This document shows, piece after piece, positions 34,725 to 45,827 of a stretch of 64,000 bases of DNA. The notes under the pieces are model-generated. The model had not been told where the DNA came from. It made no database searches and worked only from the letters and a program-made list of their open reading frames with translations. Source of the DNA: Helianthus annuus (taxonomy: Eukaryota > Streptophyta > Magnoliopsida > Asterales > Asteraceae); assembly GCF_002127325.2 (NCBI RefSeq), contig NC_035439.2, positions 2,546,365 to 2,610,364 on the forward strand, read 5' to 3'. Position numbers and translations under genes: made by a program. How positions within the stretch are numbered: the stretch's first letter is position 1; every line of letters starts with the position of its first letter.

Positions 34725-35393
34725 AGTGGTATCAGAGCTCAGGACGAGGAGTTCATACTATGACAGCATAGATCTGCAGAAATCTCTCTTTTCTACTCAC
34801 TTTCTCTCATACTTTTTCAGTTTCTAGTGGTTCCAACGGTCAAAATTGACTGAAATTCGAGTATAAAGTGTAAAACTCACTATTAACAAACCCTAGAAAG
34901 AATCAGGTGATAATACGGACTAAAAATGGTAAAAACTGGTTAAAAATAGTCGATCGCTTTTTCGGACATTAGGATCGCTTATTTGGACAATCGGTTTGGA
35001 TCGCTCGAAATTCAGCCTTAGGATCGCTCGAAATAACAGTTTGGGTCGCTTTTTCGGACAATTTTACCATTAGGATCGCTCGAACGGAAGTATCTTGGAC
35101 CGCTCGAACGATCATATTCTGAACCGCTCGAACGATCACGCTTTGGATCGCTTATTTGACATTGCTAAGCCACTCGAACGGACACATTCTGGTCCGCTCG
35201 AACGAACATAGTAGGATCGCTTTTCTGACAAATTGTGGTTCGCTCGAAATTACAATTTGTGGTCCGCTCGAAAGGACATTTCTTGACTTGCTTTTCTGTC
35301 AAGCTGTACAAACAGGATCGCTTTTGTGGTTCTGTTATTTTTTTTAAATCAAAGCTTTTCTAAGTGTTGTCTGATTTTGCAGGTACGTTCACG
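34725..35393 (+). promoter_or_regulatory. SIRE-E primer site and leader with GGATCGCTCGAA array
   Basis: TGGTATCAGAGC is at 34727-34738. About fifteen GGATCGCTCGAA/GGATCGCTT variants fill 34955-35325. Only two ATGs (34760 and about 34926) precede the gag start; both open frames of a few codons. Just before gag, TTTTGCAG|GTACGT (35375-35388) looks like both an acceptor and a donor splice site. Confidence 0.7.
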
Positions 35394-38300
35394 ATGGATG
35401 ATATGTTCTTGAATCCATTTAGTGATATGTACGCATTCACGGGAAGTTCAGGAAACAACGATTCGACATCGAACAATACGAACGAGAATCAACCTAAAGA
35501 GAAAAAGAAAGAAGCTTGGGAGTCCGAAAGTGCATTTAGAACGTTTAACAAACCTCCTAAGCTGATGGCTATAGAAGATTACAGCAGGTGGGCAACAAAG
35601 TTTGAAGATTGGTTGATGGCATTCACCTTTCCAAGCTGGAAAAGTATGAAAACTGGATATGTTAATGGAAAGAAGAATGGCGAAGCATTGAGATCAGCTG
35701 AAGAAATTGAAGGTTTTGTCGCCGAGCAAAAGTGTGTGGCATTATTGTTTCAATCGGTGCGGGAAGATATCATTTCGTTGATAGACTACTCCAATGCTAA
35801 AGACTTACGGGAAAAACTCAAGAAAAAGTGTATAGGGAGTAATGAGATTATAAAAAATAAGACGAAATTGCTTAAAAAAGAGTTTGACATGTTTAGTTGT
35901 CTTAAGAATGAATCGGTGTGCAAAATGATTGAACGGTTCGGTCATCTAAAGCTGGAGCTTGCACGACATGACATCACTTATCCAAATGAAGAACTTGTTG
36001 ACAAGTTATTTGATTCATTACCTGATGATATGGATTGGAGGTATTATGCGTTGATGTTAAAGAACACTATTGCTCCAGCAAATCTGACTCCAGATGTGGT
36101 GATTGAAAGACTTGAGAGTCATGAGCTAGAGTTGAAAAAGACGTATAAAGTCAATCACTCATCCTATCAGCAGAATCTGGATCTGTATTATCCAAAAAGC
36201 TTGATCCCAAAAGCTACCTCTCCGAAAACTGCATTTTCTGCTGAGAATGTTTCTTCAGCAAACAAAGAAAGTCAAAGCAGTTCAAGCAGCGGAAGCCACA
36301 GTGGTTATCACAGTGGATCTACGTCTTCTGCAAATCATTCTGATGCGAAGTTTTCTTGTAACATCGCGATAGATCTAAAGAACGCACAGAATTTTGATGA
36401 AGAGTCGGCCAAGCAACAAATGGTTTTTCTGGCATCTGTGCTAGAGTCCTATGAAGGTTTGGTGGCTGGAAAGATCGGGAATACAAATCTGACAAAAGAA
36501 GACTATGATCAGATAGACCCCGAGGAAATGGAGCTTATTGACATTCGTTGGGCAATGGCAAGTGCTGTTCGACGTGCTCAACGTTTCATGGAAATTACTG
36601 GGAGAAAAACGATTGGTGGTCCGTCCACAAAGTTGGGATTCGACAAATCAAAGGTGACATGCTTCAAGTGTAAGCAGAAGGGTCACTTCAAACGGGAATG
36701 TAGAAATGCGTATGCTGATGAGTCAGAGAATCCATTTCGAGACGACTACTACAAAAAGGCAATCTACCATCAGAATAAATCCGAGCCGCCTAGATTGAAG
36801 CAGTCTGATGATAACAGAGATAAATCAAGGGCTTTGGCAGTGATTTATGATGACGAGGGGTATGATTGGAGTAAAGAAGTGTTACCGGAAGAAGATGCGG
36901 TTGGTTACGCATTCATGGCAAATGATGATGAACCAATTCCATGGAAAGAAGATAGAACAGAAGAGCAAAAATATTGTTATCGAAAGATGATTGCTGAAAA
37001 CAGAATTTTGAGGATCTCTCGTGTTTATCTGGAAGCAAGACGAGCAAATAGATGGGATCCAGATAGGGAATGTTATCTGGATTGTTATGGAAACATTGCG
37101 ATTGATGACAGCACACTTGATATGGAAGCTATAATCAAGGAGATTAAAGAAGATGATGAGTATTGGCAGCACAAGTGGTGGGGAACACCAACGTCAAAGA
37201 TGATTGAAGAAGAAAAGGAGAAAGAGAGAAAGGAGAAAGAAGAGAAAGAGAGGAAAGAAAAAGAAGAGATTGAGAAAGTAAAGAAGGTTGATACTGGTTT
37301 GATTGATACTACACAGGAATTGACAGCTGAGAACCTGGGAAATATGGCTGACAAGGTGCTAGCTGCAAAAGCACTTGAGGTAGATCCTGTTTCTGTTACT
37401 GAGTCAAAGGATCAGGTTAGTCAAAATGTGTCAATGAATGTGTCAGGTAACAAAATAGATGGAAATGCTGATTGCAAAAATTGCACTAAACAATGCAATT
37501 TTTGTAGCACTGTCATGTATCTGAACAGTGAGAAAATTAAGAATCTGACAACGAAGGTTAGAAATGTTGAGGATCAGATTCTCAGTCGTGACAGAACAGT
37601 AAAATCTTCAACTGAACGAATCAAAGAATTAACAACTCAAATTGAAAATGATAAAACTGAACGAGAGAAAATTAAATGTGAAAATGAAAAGTTAATTCTT
37701 GAGAATCGACAAATTTCTGAAAAGTTTGAAAAATTAAAAAGCATTGTCAAAGATAGTGATGATCGAAATGGTAAAACGTATAAAGAAAATGAACATCTGA
37801 GAGCTGTTTTGAGATTAAAAGAAGAATCAATTAACAAACAACTGGATGAAATTGCTAAACTAAAACTTAAAGTCCAAGAAATTGAAATTGAAAATGAAAG
37901 AATTCAGTTAAAATTAAACAGCTATAGCTCAGCTAGCTTTGTTTTGCAGCATATCGTTCCCAAACCTATAGGGAAAAACAAAGCTGGTGAGGATGTGTTT
38001 TCTGATGGAACGGGTGTAGGGTTTCACAAAGTTCCACCGCCAATTTTAGACAACTACACGAAAAAGCAGTCTAGTTTGGTGGAAATTGAGGAAGAAAGTG
38101 ATGTTACACTTCCTGGGAACATTGATGTCACGTTCACGTCTTCCAATGAAGAGGGTGTCCAAAATGATGTGGTGAAAAGTGTGATAGACAAAGTGCTTAA
38201 GCCGGATTGTGACACTTCTGAGGAGGATGGGTGTTTTCTAGATAAATACATTCCGAAGCAAAAGTCCAAAAACAACTTACATGATGAATCTGATCTTGTC

Positions 38301-39158
38301 ATGTACAAGATGTCGGGATCGGATAAGTTGTTTTCGGATTCTGAGTTTCCATTAGAGAATGTTAATTTGAACAAATTGACAAATGTTTTCAAACTGGTCG
38401 AAGTCGAGTTGTCAGCAGTGAACGATCTGAGTCGAAAGAAAGAGAGGGTTTACAACAAGAAAACTGTTTATCCACCACGTTTTTACAATAACAACAGAAA
38501 CAACTGGTCGGGTGGTTATCAGGGGGGTAAACCATATCAGAAAAGAAATGTTTCAAACAAGAGGTTTGTAGAAAAGAAAGAGTTTGTGAACAGTTCAAGT
38601 TCACTTGCTGATGAAGAAAAGGAAATTTTTACAAAATCAAACAAAGAATTTTTTGAGAAGAGAGCTTCACAGGCTCAGTCTGAAGGCACGAGTAGGGTAG
38701 TTGATACTCGTACTTGTTTTAGATGTGAACAGGTTGGTCATATTGCACGAAAGTGTACATATGTGAAGCCTAAGACTGAATCTGTAAAGGTTCAACAAAA
38801 GAAAGTTGATGTGAAGGGTAAAACACCGATGTATGTTGAGAAGAAAGTTGTTGGGAAGAAAAATGTTCAAATTGACAACTTGACAGTAGAAACTGAACCC
38901 GTAAAGAAGTTGGTAAATCAAAATGATAAATTTTATAAGAGGGTTGCAGTAGCTCAACAGGTGTGGAAACCTAAAATTGAACCTAAAGTTGAGAAGAAAG
39001 TTTCAACTTCTGAGGTGAAAAATGCTGAAGAATCAATTACGGTTGATTATGATGCACAATTTACACCTCTTAAGTCTAAGAATTTCAAAATTCAAATTGC
39101 CAAAGTCACGGTTACACCTAAGGCTAATGAGGCCTGGGTGGACACCATGTTTGACTAA
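35394..39158 (+). CDS. gag: Gag polyprotein of SIRE-E (1254 aa)
   Basis: Starts at ATG 35394 (MDDMFLNPF). An upstream in-frame extension to 35364 lacks ATG and crosses the acceptor-like site, so it is not used. Capsid-like part: about 60-270 (KPPKLMAIEDYSRW onward). Ser-rich linker: about 295-325. CCHC knuckle CFKCKQKGHFKREC starts at about 423. A highly charged KEKERKEKEE helix lies about 605-630 and a long coiled coil about 715-850. The second knuckle CFRCEQVGHIARKC starts at about 1108. The end is EAWVDTMFD-TAA, matching the AWVP ends of the SIRE-C and SIRE-F Gags. Same domain order as SIRE-C despite low sequence similarity. Particle-forming role by family. Frame intact. Confidence 0.92.
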   Translation: MDDMFLNPFSDMYAFTGSSGNNDSTSNNTNENQPKEKKKEAWESESAFRTFNKPPKLMAIEDYSRWATKFEDWLMAFTFPSWKSMKTGYVNGKKNGEALRSAEEIEGFVAEQKCVALLFQSVREDIISLIDYSNAKDLREKLKKKCIGSNEIIKNKTKLLKKEFDMFSCLKNESVCKMIERFGHLKLELARHDITYPNEELVDKLFDSLPDDMDWRYYALMLKNTIAPANLTPDVVIERLESHELELKKTYKVNHSSYQQNLDLYYPKSLIPKATSPKTAFSAENVSSANKESQSSSSSGSHSGYHSGSTSSANHSDAKFSCNIAIDLKNAQNFDEESAKQQMVFLASVLESYEGLVAGKIGNTNLTKEDYDQIDPEEMELIDIRWAMASAVRRAQRFMEITGRKTIGGPSTKLGFDKSKVTCFKCKQKGHFKRECRNAYADESENPFRDDYYKKAIYHQNKSEPPRLKQSDDNRDKSRALAVIYDDEGYDWSKEVLPEEDAVGYAFMANDDEPIPWKEDRTEEQKYCYRKMIAENRILRISRVYLEARRANRWDPDRECYLDCYGNIAIDDSTLDMEAIIKEIKEDDEYWQHKWWGTPTSKMIEEEKEKERKEKEEKERKEKEEIEKVKKVDTGLIDTTQELTAENLGNMADKVLAAKALEVDPVSVTESKDQVSQNVSMNVSGNKIDGNADCKNCTKQCNFCSTVMYLNSEKIKNLTTKVRNVEDQILSRDRTVKSSTERIKELTTQIENDKTEREKIKCENEKLILENRQISEKFEKLKSIVKDSDDRNGKTYKENEHLRAVLRLKEESINKQLDEIAKLKLKVQEIEIENERIQLKLNSYSSASFVLQHIVPKPIGKNKAGEDVFSDGTGVGFHKVPPPILDNYTKKQSSLVEIEEESDVTLPGNIDVTFTSSNEEGVQNDVVKSVIDKVLKPDCDTSEEDGCFLDKYIPKQKSKNNLHDESDLVMYKMSGSDKLFSDSEFPLENVNLNKLTNVFKLVEVELSAVNDLSRKKERVYNKKTVYPPRFYNNNRNNWSGGYQGGKPYQKRNVSNKRFVEKKEFVNSSSSLADEEKEIFTKSNKEFFEKRASQAQSEGTSRVVDTRTCFRCEQVGHIARKCTYVKPKTESVKVQQKKVDVKGKTPMYVEKKVVGKKNVQIDNLTVETEPVKKLVNQNDKFYKRVAVAQQVWKPKIEPKVEKKVSTSEVKNAEESITVDYDAQFTPLKSKNFKIQIAKVTVTPKANEAWVDTMFD

Positions 39159-39248
39159 ACAGTTTGAATTGCCGGAGCTTCCTGGATCGCGAAGCATGAA
39201 TCGGCATCTTTCTTGAAGTTGTTTAAATGATGATTTGTTATGTGCAGG
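39159..39248 (+). promoter_or_regulatory. gag-pol junction of SIRE-E with TGTGCAG|G
   Basis: The 89-nt spacer after the gag TAA ends in TTATGTGCAG|GATC (AG at 39246-39247). Pol is in -1 relative to gag. Unlike the other families an in-frame ATGATG (39227) lies 21 nt upstream of the AG, so start by re-initiation is also possible here. Confidence 0.45.
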
Positions 39249-42200
39249 ATCTTCCAAAACTTGTATCCAGGTGGATAATGGATAGTGGAGCGTCAAGGCA
39301 TATGACAGGGAAGACCGCATTGCTGTATGATGTGAATAACATTAATGGTGGTTATGTGGGTTTTGCGGGTAATCAAGGAGGAAGGATCATAGGTGAAGGA
39401 ACGCTGTCAAATGGCGTTATAACGTTTGAGAGAGTTAACTACATCGCTGAGCTGGAGAACAACCTGCTGAGTATCTCCCAGATCTATGACAGGATGTATA
39501 CTACTCATTTCACCGACAAAGAATGTTTGATCTTGAAACCGGGATTTGTGATACCTGAAGAGTGGATCATCATGAGGGCACCAAGAGTCAACGATCTGTA
39601 CGTGTTGGACATGAGCGTTGCTGCTACAACCACGGGTCAGGCTCATTGTTTTGTGTCCAGAGCAACGGAGAAAGAGTCAAGGTTATGGCACCGAAAGATG
39701 GGGCATATTCACCTAAGGAAAATGAATCACTTAGTGCATAACGACTTGGTCACTGGAGTGAATATTAAAGGTTTTCCTCTGGAAGGGGAGTGCATAAGCT
39801 GTGTCAAAGGCAAACAGAAGAAAAAGTCACACCCTACAAAACAAGTCAATTCAGTTTCAAGACCTTTGGAAAGACTTCATATGGATTTATTTGGTCCAGT
39901 GAACGTCAAAAGTATAACAAGAGATTCCTATTGTCTGGTCGTGACTGATGACTACTCCAGATTTTCGTGGGTCATGTTTTTGAAAACAAAAGACGAAACC
40001 TTTGATAGTTTGATGGTATTGTTTAAGAAAATTGAGAATCTGTACCAGAGACCGATTTGTAGAATTCGAAGTGATAATGGTACTGAGTTCAAAAACAGTA
40101 AGATGGAGGAATACTGTGATGAAAGAGGTATACTGCATGAGTTTAGTGCTCCGTACACTCCTCAGCAAAATGGAGTTGCAGAACGCAAGAACCGGACGCT
40201 AATCGAGACAGCCAGAACGATGCTTGCAGATTCCAAGTTACCAATTAATTTCTGGGCTGAAGTTGTTTCTGTTGCATGCTATACTCTCAACAGAGTTCTT
40301 ACTGTGAAGAAGTTCAACAAGACGTGTTTTGAGCTAATCAATAAACGCAAGCCGAATTTGAAGTATCTTGAACCGTTTGGGTCACCCTGTATGGTGATAG
40401 AGCCTAATGGCAAGTTTGGTTCAAAGAACTTTGAAGGAATATTTGTTGGATATTCAGGTCCTACACGGCGTGTCTTTGTTCCAAGTGAAAAGCGTATTAT
40501 TGAAGCAGCGAATGTTGAATGTCAGGGTTATACTATGCCGCCACAGAATCCTGGTGATTCATGGCGTTATCATTATGACAAACTTTGGGAATCGTTTGAC
40601 ATGAGAGAAGAATCAGAGGAAGAGGAAGATTTCTTTGATGAGCTGGATATTTTACGAGAGTATGAATCGTCGCTCAGGTTTCCAGCAGAGTATTCTAGAA
40701 GACCTCGGGAGACTTCAAATGATGATGAAGCAGGTCCTAGTAACGCTTGTGAACATGATGATGAAGTTGCTCCTGGTAATCAGTCGGAGGTGAATGATGA
40801 TCAAGAAGCTGAAAATAGGCCAGTTTTTGACCATGGTGATTCAGATCTTGAGGGGGAGCAGATCCAGTTGTCAAGTCAAACAAACCAAGTTGGTGAACAA
40901 GATGCAGAGCAGAATGTTACTAATCTGGAAGGAAATGTAGAAGTTCCAAGCGAAGTGATGCCGCGAACTCTTTCGTATCATCCAGAGGAGTTGATAATAG
41001 GAGAATTGCAATCGGGCGTTCGAACAAGACGTCAAATTGATCAGGGCTTAACATGTTTTTATACTACAGTAGCACCTTTACAAACTGAATTTTCATTAAG
41101 TTGCTTTATTTCGCAGGTCGAACCGAGGACTTACAAAGAGGCGCTTACTGAAGACTCTTGGGTCATAGCGATGCAAGAAGAGTTAGGTCAGTTTGAGAAG
41201 TTAGGTGTTTGGAAGTTAGTGGATTTGCCGGAGGGTCAACGAAAAATCAATACAAAATGGGTTTTCAAATGTAAGAGGGACGACAGAGGAGTGGTTGTAA
41301 GGAACAAAGCTCGACTCGTTGTTCAGGGCTTTAGTCAACAGGAGGGGACTGATTTTACCGAAGTCTATGCTCCTGTCGCACGACTAGAGGCTATCAGAAT
41401 TTTCCTAGCATTTGCGTCTTGGAAGAATTTCAAAGTATTTCAGTTAGATGTTAAATCAGCGTTTCTTTATGGGAAGGTCAAAGAGGAGGTTTATGTTGGT
41501 CAGCCGCCGGGCTTTACTGACCCAATCCACAAAAACAAAGTTTATTTGTTGGACAAAGCGTTGTATGGTCTACATCAGGCGCCGAGAGCCTGGTACGAGA
41601 CTTTGTCTCAACACCTACTCGCTAACCAGTTCATACGTGGAAAAGTGGATGCCACTCTCTTCACTAAAGTCGTTGATGGTTATCTTCTGATAGTACAAAT
41701 TTATGTAGACGATATAATTTTTGGGTCAACAAATGAGAAATTATGCAAAGATTTCGAACAGGTGATGAAGCAGAAATTTGAAATGTCTTCAATGGGGGAG
41801 ATGAAATTCTTTCTGGGATTACAAGTTGAACAACTTCCTGAGGGAATTTTCATTCATCAAACGAAGTACGTGCATGATATTCTGGAGAAATTTGGAATGT
41901 CAAGTTCTACTCCAGCTGCTACCCCACTTGCGACTAATCATGGGATTCACCCAGATCTCACCGGAAACAGGGTTGATGAGACACTTTATCGATCCATGAT
42001 AGGTTCTTTGATGTACCTAACTGCTTCACGTCCTGACATCATGTACCCAACGTGCCTCGCAGCAAGATTTCAGTCTAACCCGAGAGAATCGCACATGATT
42101 ATTGTGAAGAGGATATTACGTTACTTGAAAGGCACACCCACATTGGGGTTGTGGTATCCTCGCAAAGGCGATTTTACACTCGAAGGGTTTTCCGATTCGG

Positions 42201-42745
42201 ATTTCGGATGCTGCAAAATCAACGCGAAATCAACAACTGCATGATGCCAGTTCTTTGGTCCGAGATTGGTTACTTGGCAGTGTAAGAAACAAACATCTGT
42301 GGCGCTATCTACATGTGAAGCGGAGTATGTTTCTGCTAGCAGTTGCTGCTCTCAGATCCTGTGGATACAGCAACAGATGCGCGACTATGGTTTGCAGTTT
42401 CTTAACACACCTCTGTTTGTTGATAATGAGGTCGCAATTAATATAACTAAAAATCCAGTACATCACGCTAAAACTAAACATATTGAGATTCGTCATCACT
42501 TTATTCGCGATTGCTTCGAGAAAAAGTTGATACGAATTGAGAAAATCCACACTGACGAACAAAAAGCTGATTTGCATACCAAAGCTTTTGATAAAAATCG
42601 GTTTCAATATTTGTTAAAACTTAATGGTATGAAATTGCTTTCGGTGTCGGATGGGGTTGTGAGCGTTGATGAGAGTACTGTTGCGGATGAAGATGAGAAA
42701 CAATCTGCGATGGTTTGTCGATTTTTTACGTGTTTTGGTATTTAG
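39227..42745 (+). pseudogene. pol: Pol polyprotein of SIRE-E, single in-frame TGA
   Basis: Counting from ATG 39227: protease DSGA is at about 19-22. The GAG-pre-integrase HHCC region lies about 150-195. The integrase has [24 protein letters not shown] and [18 protein letters not shown] is near 826. RNase H has DSDFG near 990, then a TGA at 42242-42244 (codon 1006, where SIRE-F has GGA). The same frame resumes to [25 protein letters not shown] and TAG at 42743-42745. The tail after LNGMK is about 35 residues longer than in SIRE-C/F. Apart from the TGA the frame is whole over 1172 codons. Confidence 0.92.
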
Positions 42746-44353
42746 GGGGAGATAGATAGTTGTACATATTTTATTTTCAGAAAAATACAAAAACAGTAAA
42801 AAATGCAAAAATACAAAAACATGATAAAATTGAAAAAGAGCTTGTGTATATAGGGAAAATGATAGTACATCAGCTAGACAATTACAGTATGCTAAAGATT
42901 TGGAAAGACAAAATGAGTTAAACAGTCTCACTAACGATGTGTCGATAGGTTTTCGTACATTTAGTAGATGTATTCGGGATATAAACCTAAAATTTCAAAC
43001 TGGTGAAATTCGTGGGGAACACTACTTGGATATATAGGTAACCTCTGAAATCTCGTTTGAAAGGTCTCGTATTCTGATATACTAGGTGGTTATACTCTAT
43101 GATGTCTGGGGTATTATTCCGGGACTTCTGCTGAACGGTAGTTCTGACCTAGTCCTTGGCTAATACTTTATCCAAAATGCTTGAAACAGAGCATAAAGCC
43201 CTCAGCTGATTAGACAATAAAATTGATAATCAGTTGTTGTAGCTGAAAAGATCCTCTAAAGGGGACACACTGCAAAGTCGAAGCTGATATCTCTCTGCTG
43301 AACGGTAGTTCTGACCTGAGATCACTCAGTTCTCGCATTTAACCCCTAATTTATGTACAGACATCATTGTAGTATTCTTGCCTGTAAGACTGAATATTGG
43401 GATTCTGGATACGGGAGTATATTCAAGAGGTGGGAAACATGAATTGAGCTATGTTCTTAAAACACTTAAACAGTATCCTGAATAGATTGAAGTTTGTGTG
43501 AAAATTTAAGATGGATCAGTATATCGACAATCGAGGTGAATTGTTTAAATCTGAGTATGTAATGTAGCTTAACGGTACTTGTAATCTGTCTGAAAAGCTG
43601 ATATGATTCCCTGACACGCTCGCCAAAAACAAACCTGTAAATAGTTTATTTTCTGCAATTTAAGTTTTCTGTTATTTCATTTCTTAGTTTAGATCATCTT
43701 AAAATCCAAAAAGATTTTATTTCTGCTTTATTTTAGACAAACCAGAGTGGAAAGTTGATTGTCGGATTCTAGAAAGATGAAGCAGATGCAGGAGGTTCTG
43801 AGCTGAAGATCGAGGAGAGCTTATATTGTTGGAAATTTGTTTGTTTTCAAAGTTACAAACAAGTTCATTAAGTTGATACTTGTTATTTTCAGAAAATTGG
43901 AAAATAGTTTTACTAAATCAGTGTGATTCGTCAAAAGATCAACCAGGGTCATTAAATTGAACTTGGTAGATTAATCAAGTATTCAGGGTCATTAACTTGA
44001 ACTTGAAAACTTGAGTGGATTTCTAAAAGCTGGTTGAATTTGTGTTTATTGTTTGAAAAGATAGATTGTAATGTTATTGGTTGAGTAACAGGTTTGGACA
44101 ATATTTCCCAACGGAGGCAAACTGCAAAAGCTTGAACCAGATATCTCAAGATTCCAGCATAATGAGAGGGGGAGTCAGTGAGAGGGGGAGTCTGGATCAA
44201 CAGCTAATGGGAAGTTTGTAGATAGAGCTAGAGACAGTCCTGGAACCTGTGAAGAATGCTTATGAGAAGAAGACAGAGTTTGTGAAAAGACAAAGACTGA
44301 TGACTATGGAACTGAAGACTGATAAAGACTACGTCAACATCCAAGGGGGAGTC
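42746..44353 (+). other. 3' non-coding region of SIRE-E
   Basis: No gene. GAAAATGATAGTACATCAG is at 42855-42873, identical to SIRE-C/F. CTGCTGAACGGTAGTTCTG plus ACCT occurs twice (43128-43150 and 43295-43317). TGATATGATTCCCTGACACGC is near 43598 and CCAAAAAGATTTT near 43710. AGGGGGAG tracts lie near 42745, 44167, 44181 and 44343-44353; the last abuts the LTR. Confidence 0.85.
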
Positions 44354-44780
44354 TGTTGATGCACGGAATGTCTGTTGACTGCGTCTACAAAAAGTCTGAA
44401 GTCAATATTGGTCAATAGGGGGTCAAAGTGTAAATTTTAGGTTAAACATAGTTAGGATCGCTTATTAGTCATTGTATTGTCTTGGACCGCTTTTGTGACA
44501 TGAATCTGGATCGCTTATGTGACAAAGGATCTGGATCGCTTATATGGCATGTCACATAAGCGACCCTGGATCTCTATATATAGGTCAGAGCGGTTCATAA
44601 GTTGTAACAGTGTATGTGTGTGCTACGGTGCTGAAACTCTGCCAAATTTTCATCAGAAAGCAATAGAAAGAAAAGGAATTGAAAGGATAAGCTGTTGTAA
44701 CTTCATTTACGTTGATTCCGCCTCCGTACGTGAAGATGAACTACCTTGACTGACTTTTAGGGTCATAGAACGGTCCAACA
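44354..44780 (+). repeat. 3' LTR of SIRE-E
   Basis: 427 bp, two differences from the 5' copy. The purine tract AAGGGGGAGTC precedes it and the atatg duplication follows. Confidence 0.95.
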
Positions 44781-45186
44781 ATATGCCACCCAATGAAGCA
44801 TCCCCTTGCATAAGATACCCGCTGTACTTAAAAAGGCGTGATTAACCTCTCCAATAACTTTCCAAACTTTAGATCTCAAACTAAACATTTGAAAACAGGT
44901 ACAATTTTCACCTTTCCTAAACCCTAAAATGATCTTGTAATCATCCTTTATGGAATCATAACCAAAACCCCAACATACAAACTCGGTTACGGGGATTTGG
45001 GGATTTGGTACATTCCTAGCCTCTCTAGTCAAAGGATTGATGACTACAACTTCATTACAGCGAGGAGAGATGCATATCAGACCGTTACAAGACCCGAGTA
45101 GATAGCGGTCATTGAAGTTAAAGAATTGTTCACCGATTTTATAGCAACGATACATCAAGTAGTCGGGATGTATAGATATAGCAATT
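44781..45186 (-). pseudogene. F-box gene, middle segment (FBA domain)
   Basis: Minus-strand middle piece between the two insertions. It reads IAISIHPDYLMYRC, then LLGSCNGLICISPRCNEVV, NPLTREARNVPNP and GFGYDSIKDDYKIILGFRKG, then KVWKVIGEV and KGMLHWVAY at the SIRE-E edge. These are hallmark motifs of the plant F-box-associated interaction domain (LLGSCNGL, NP-T+E, FGYD...DYK+). The frame joins without shift to 56333-56522 upstream and to 33858-34297 downstream. Confidence 0.9.
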
Positions 45187-45827
45187 TGTTGGTGCACTTG
45201 TGTCTGTACTTTGTCTGTATTCGGTCTGTATATAAACGATGTCCAAAGTTAGTCTGTAAGTTGACCAAGTCAACTATCCTCCTAGTTTGACTTGGTCAAT
45301 CTGTTTGTAATATGCTAGTCTGAATCGAAGGATAGCCTCGAAGGATACTGTCGATCCTTCGAGGTAATCGAAAGATATGCTTCGAATTGTTGGACCTCGA
45401 AGGATCATCCTTCGAGGTCATTGCTGATCATTCGAACATGTTGTCATCGATAGATGATCCTTCGGACCATCTATCGGATCCTTCGACCAAGACCTGCTGT
45501 GTATGGGTATAAGTACCCATGCAGTGTGTTGGTTTCAGCAGACACAAGTAAGACACCAAGAGAGAGTACATCCGAGAGATAGAGAGGATACTCTGCTGAA
45601 AACACACACACATACACTTTGAGAGTTTGCAAACTGATTGTAAACATTGTGCTTGTAACCGGAACCTTCATACGTATTAATACAGTGGTGTTAATCGGTG
45701 AATCTTGTGTGTTTGTGTTTCTCTACTTGCTTCATCCCGGTTTGCCTACTAGCTTGGATTCCGCACTTGCTAGTGGGTTAGTATAACAAGGTTTAGGTTC
45801 GTAATCCTCCGCGAAAAGGGACCTACA
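45187..45827 (+). repeat. 5' LTR of SIRE-F
   Basis: TGTTGGTGC...GACCTACA, 641 bp, no difference seen from 55692-56332. TATA-like gggtataagtaccc is near 45507-45520. ATCCTTCGA-type motifs lie at 45325-45490. No ATG after about 45524. Confidence 0.95.

Larger units (their letters stand above)
34298..44780 (+). mobile_element. SIRE-E: young Sirevirus inserted in the F-box gene
   Basis: 10,483 bp, flanked by atatg (34293-34297 and 44781-44785). LTRs are 427 bp each with two differences seen (tcctccttcg against tccgcctccg). It has a primer site, gag, pol with one TGA, a 3' non-coding region and a purine tract. It belongs to a different family from SIRE-C/F: LTR, leader motif and Gag all diverge strongly, while pol motifs and several 3' blocks are shared. 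It is in the opposite orientation to the host gene. Confidence 0.95.

Noticed and set aside
35364..35393. Upstream extension of the SIRE-E gag frame
   Set aside because: No ATG; it crosses TTTTGCAG|GT. The first ATG in frame is 35394.
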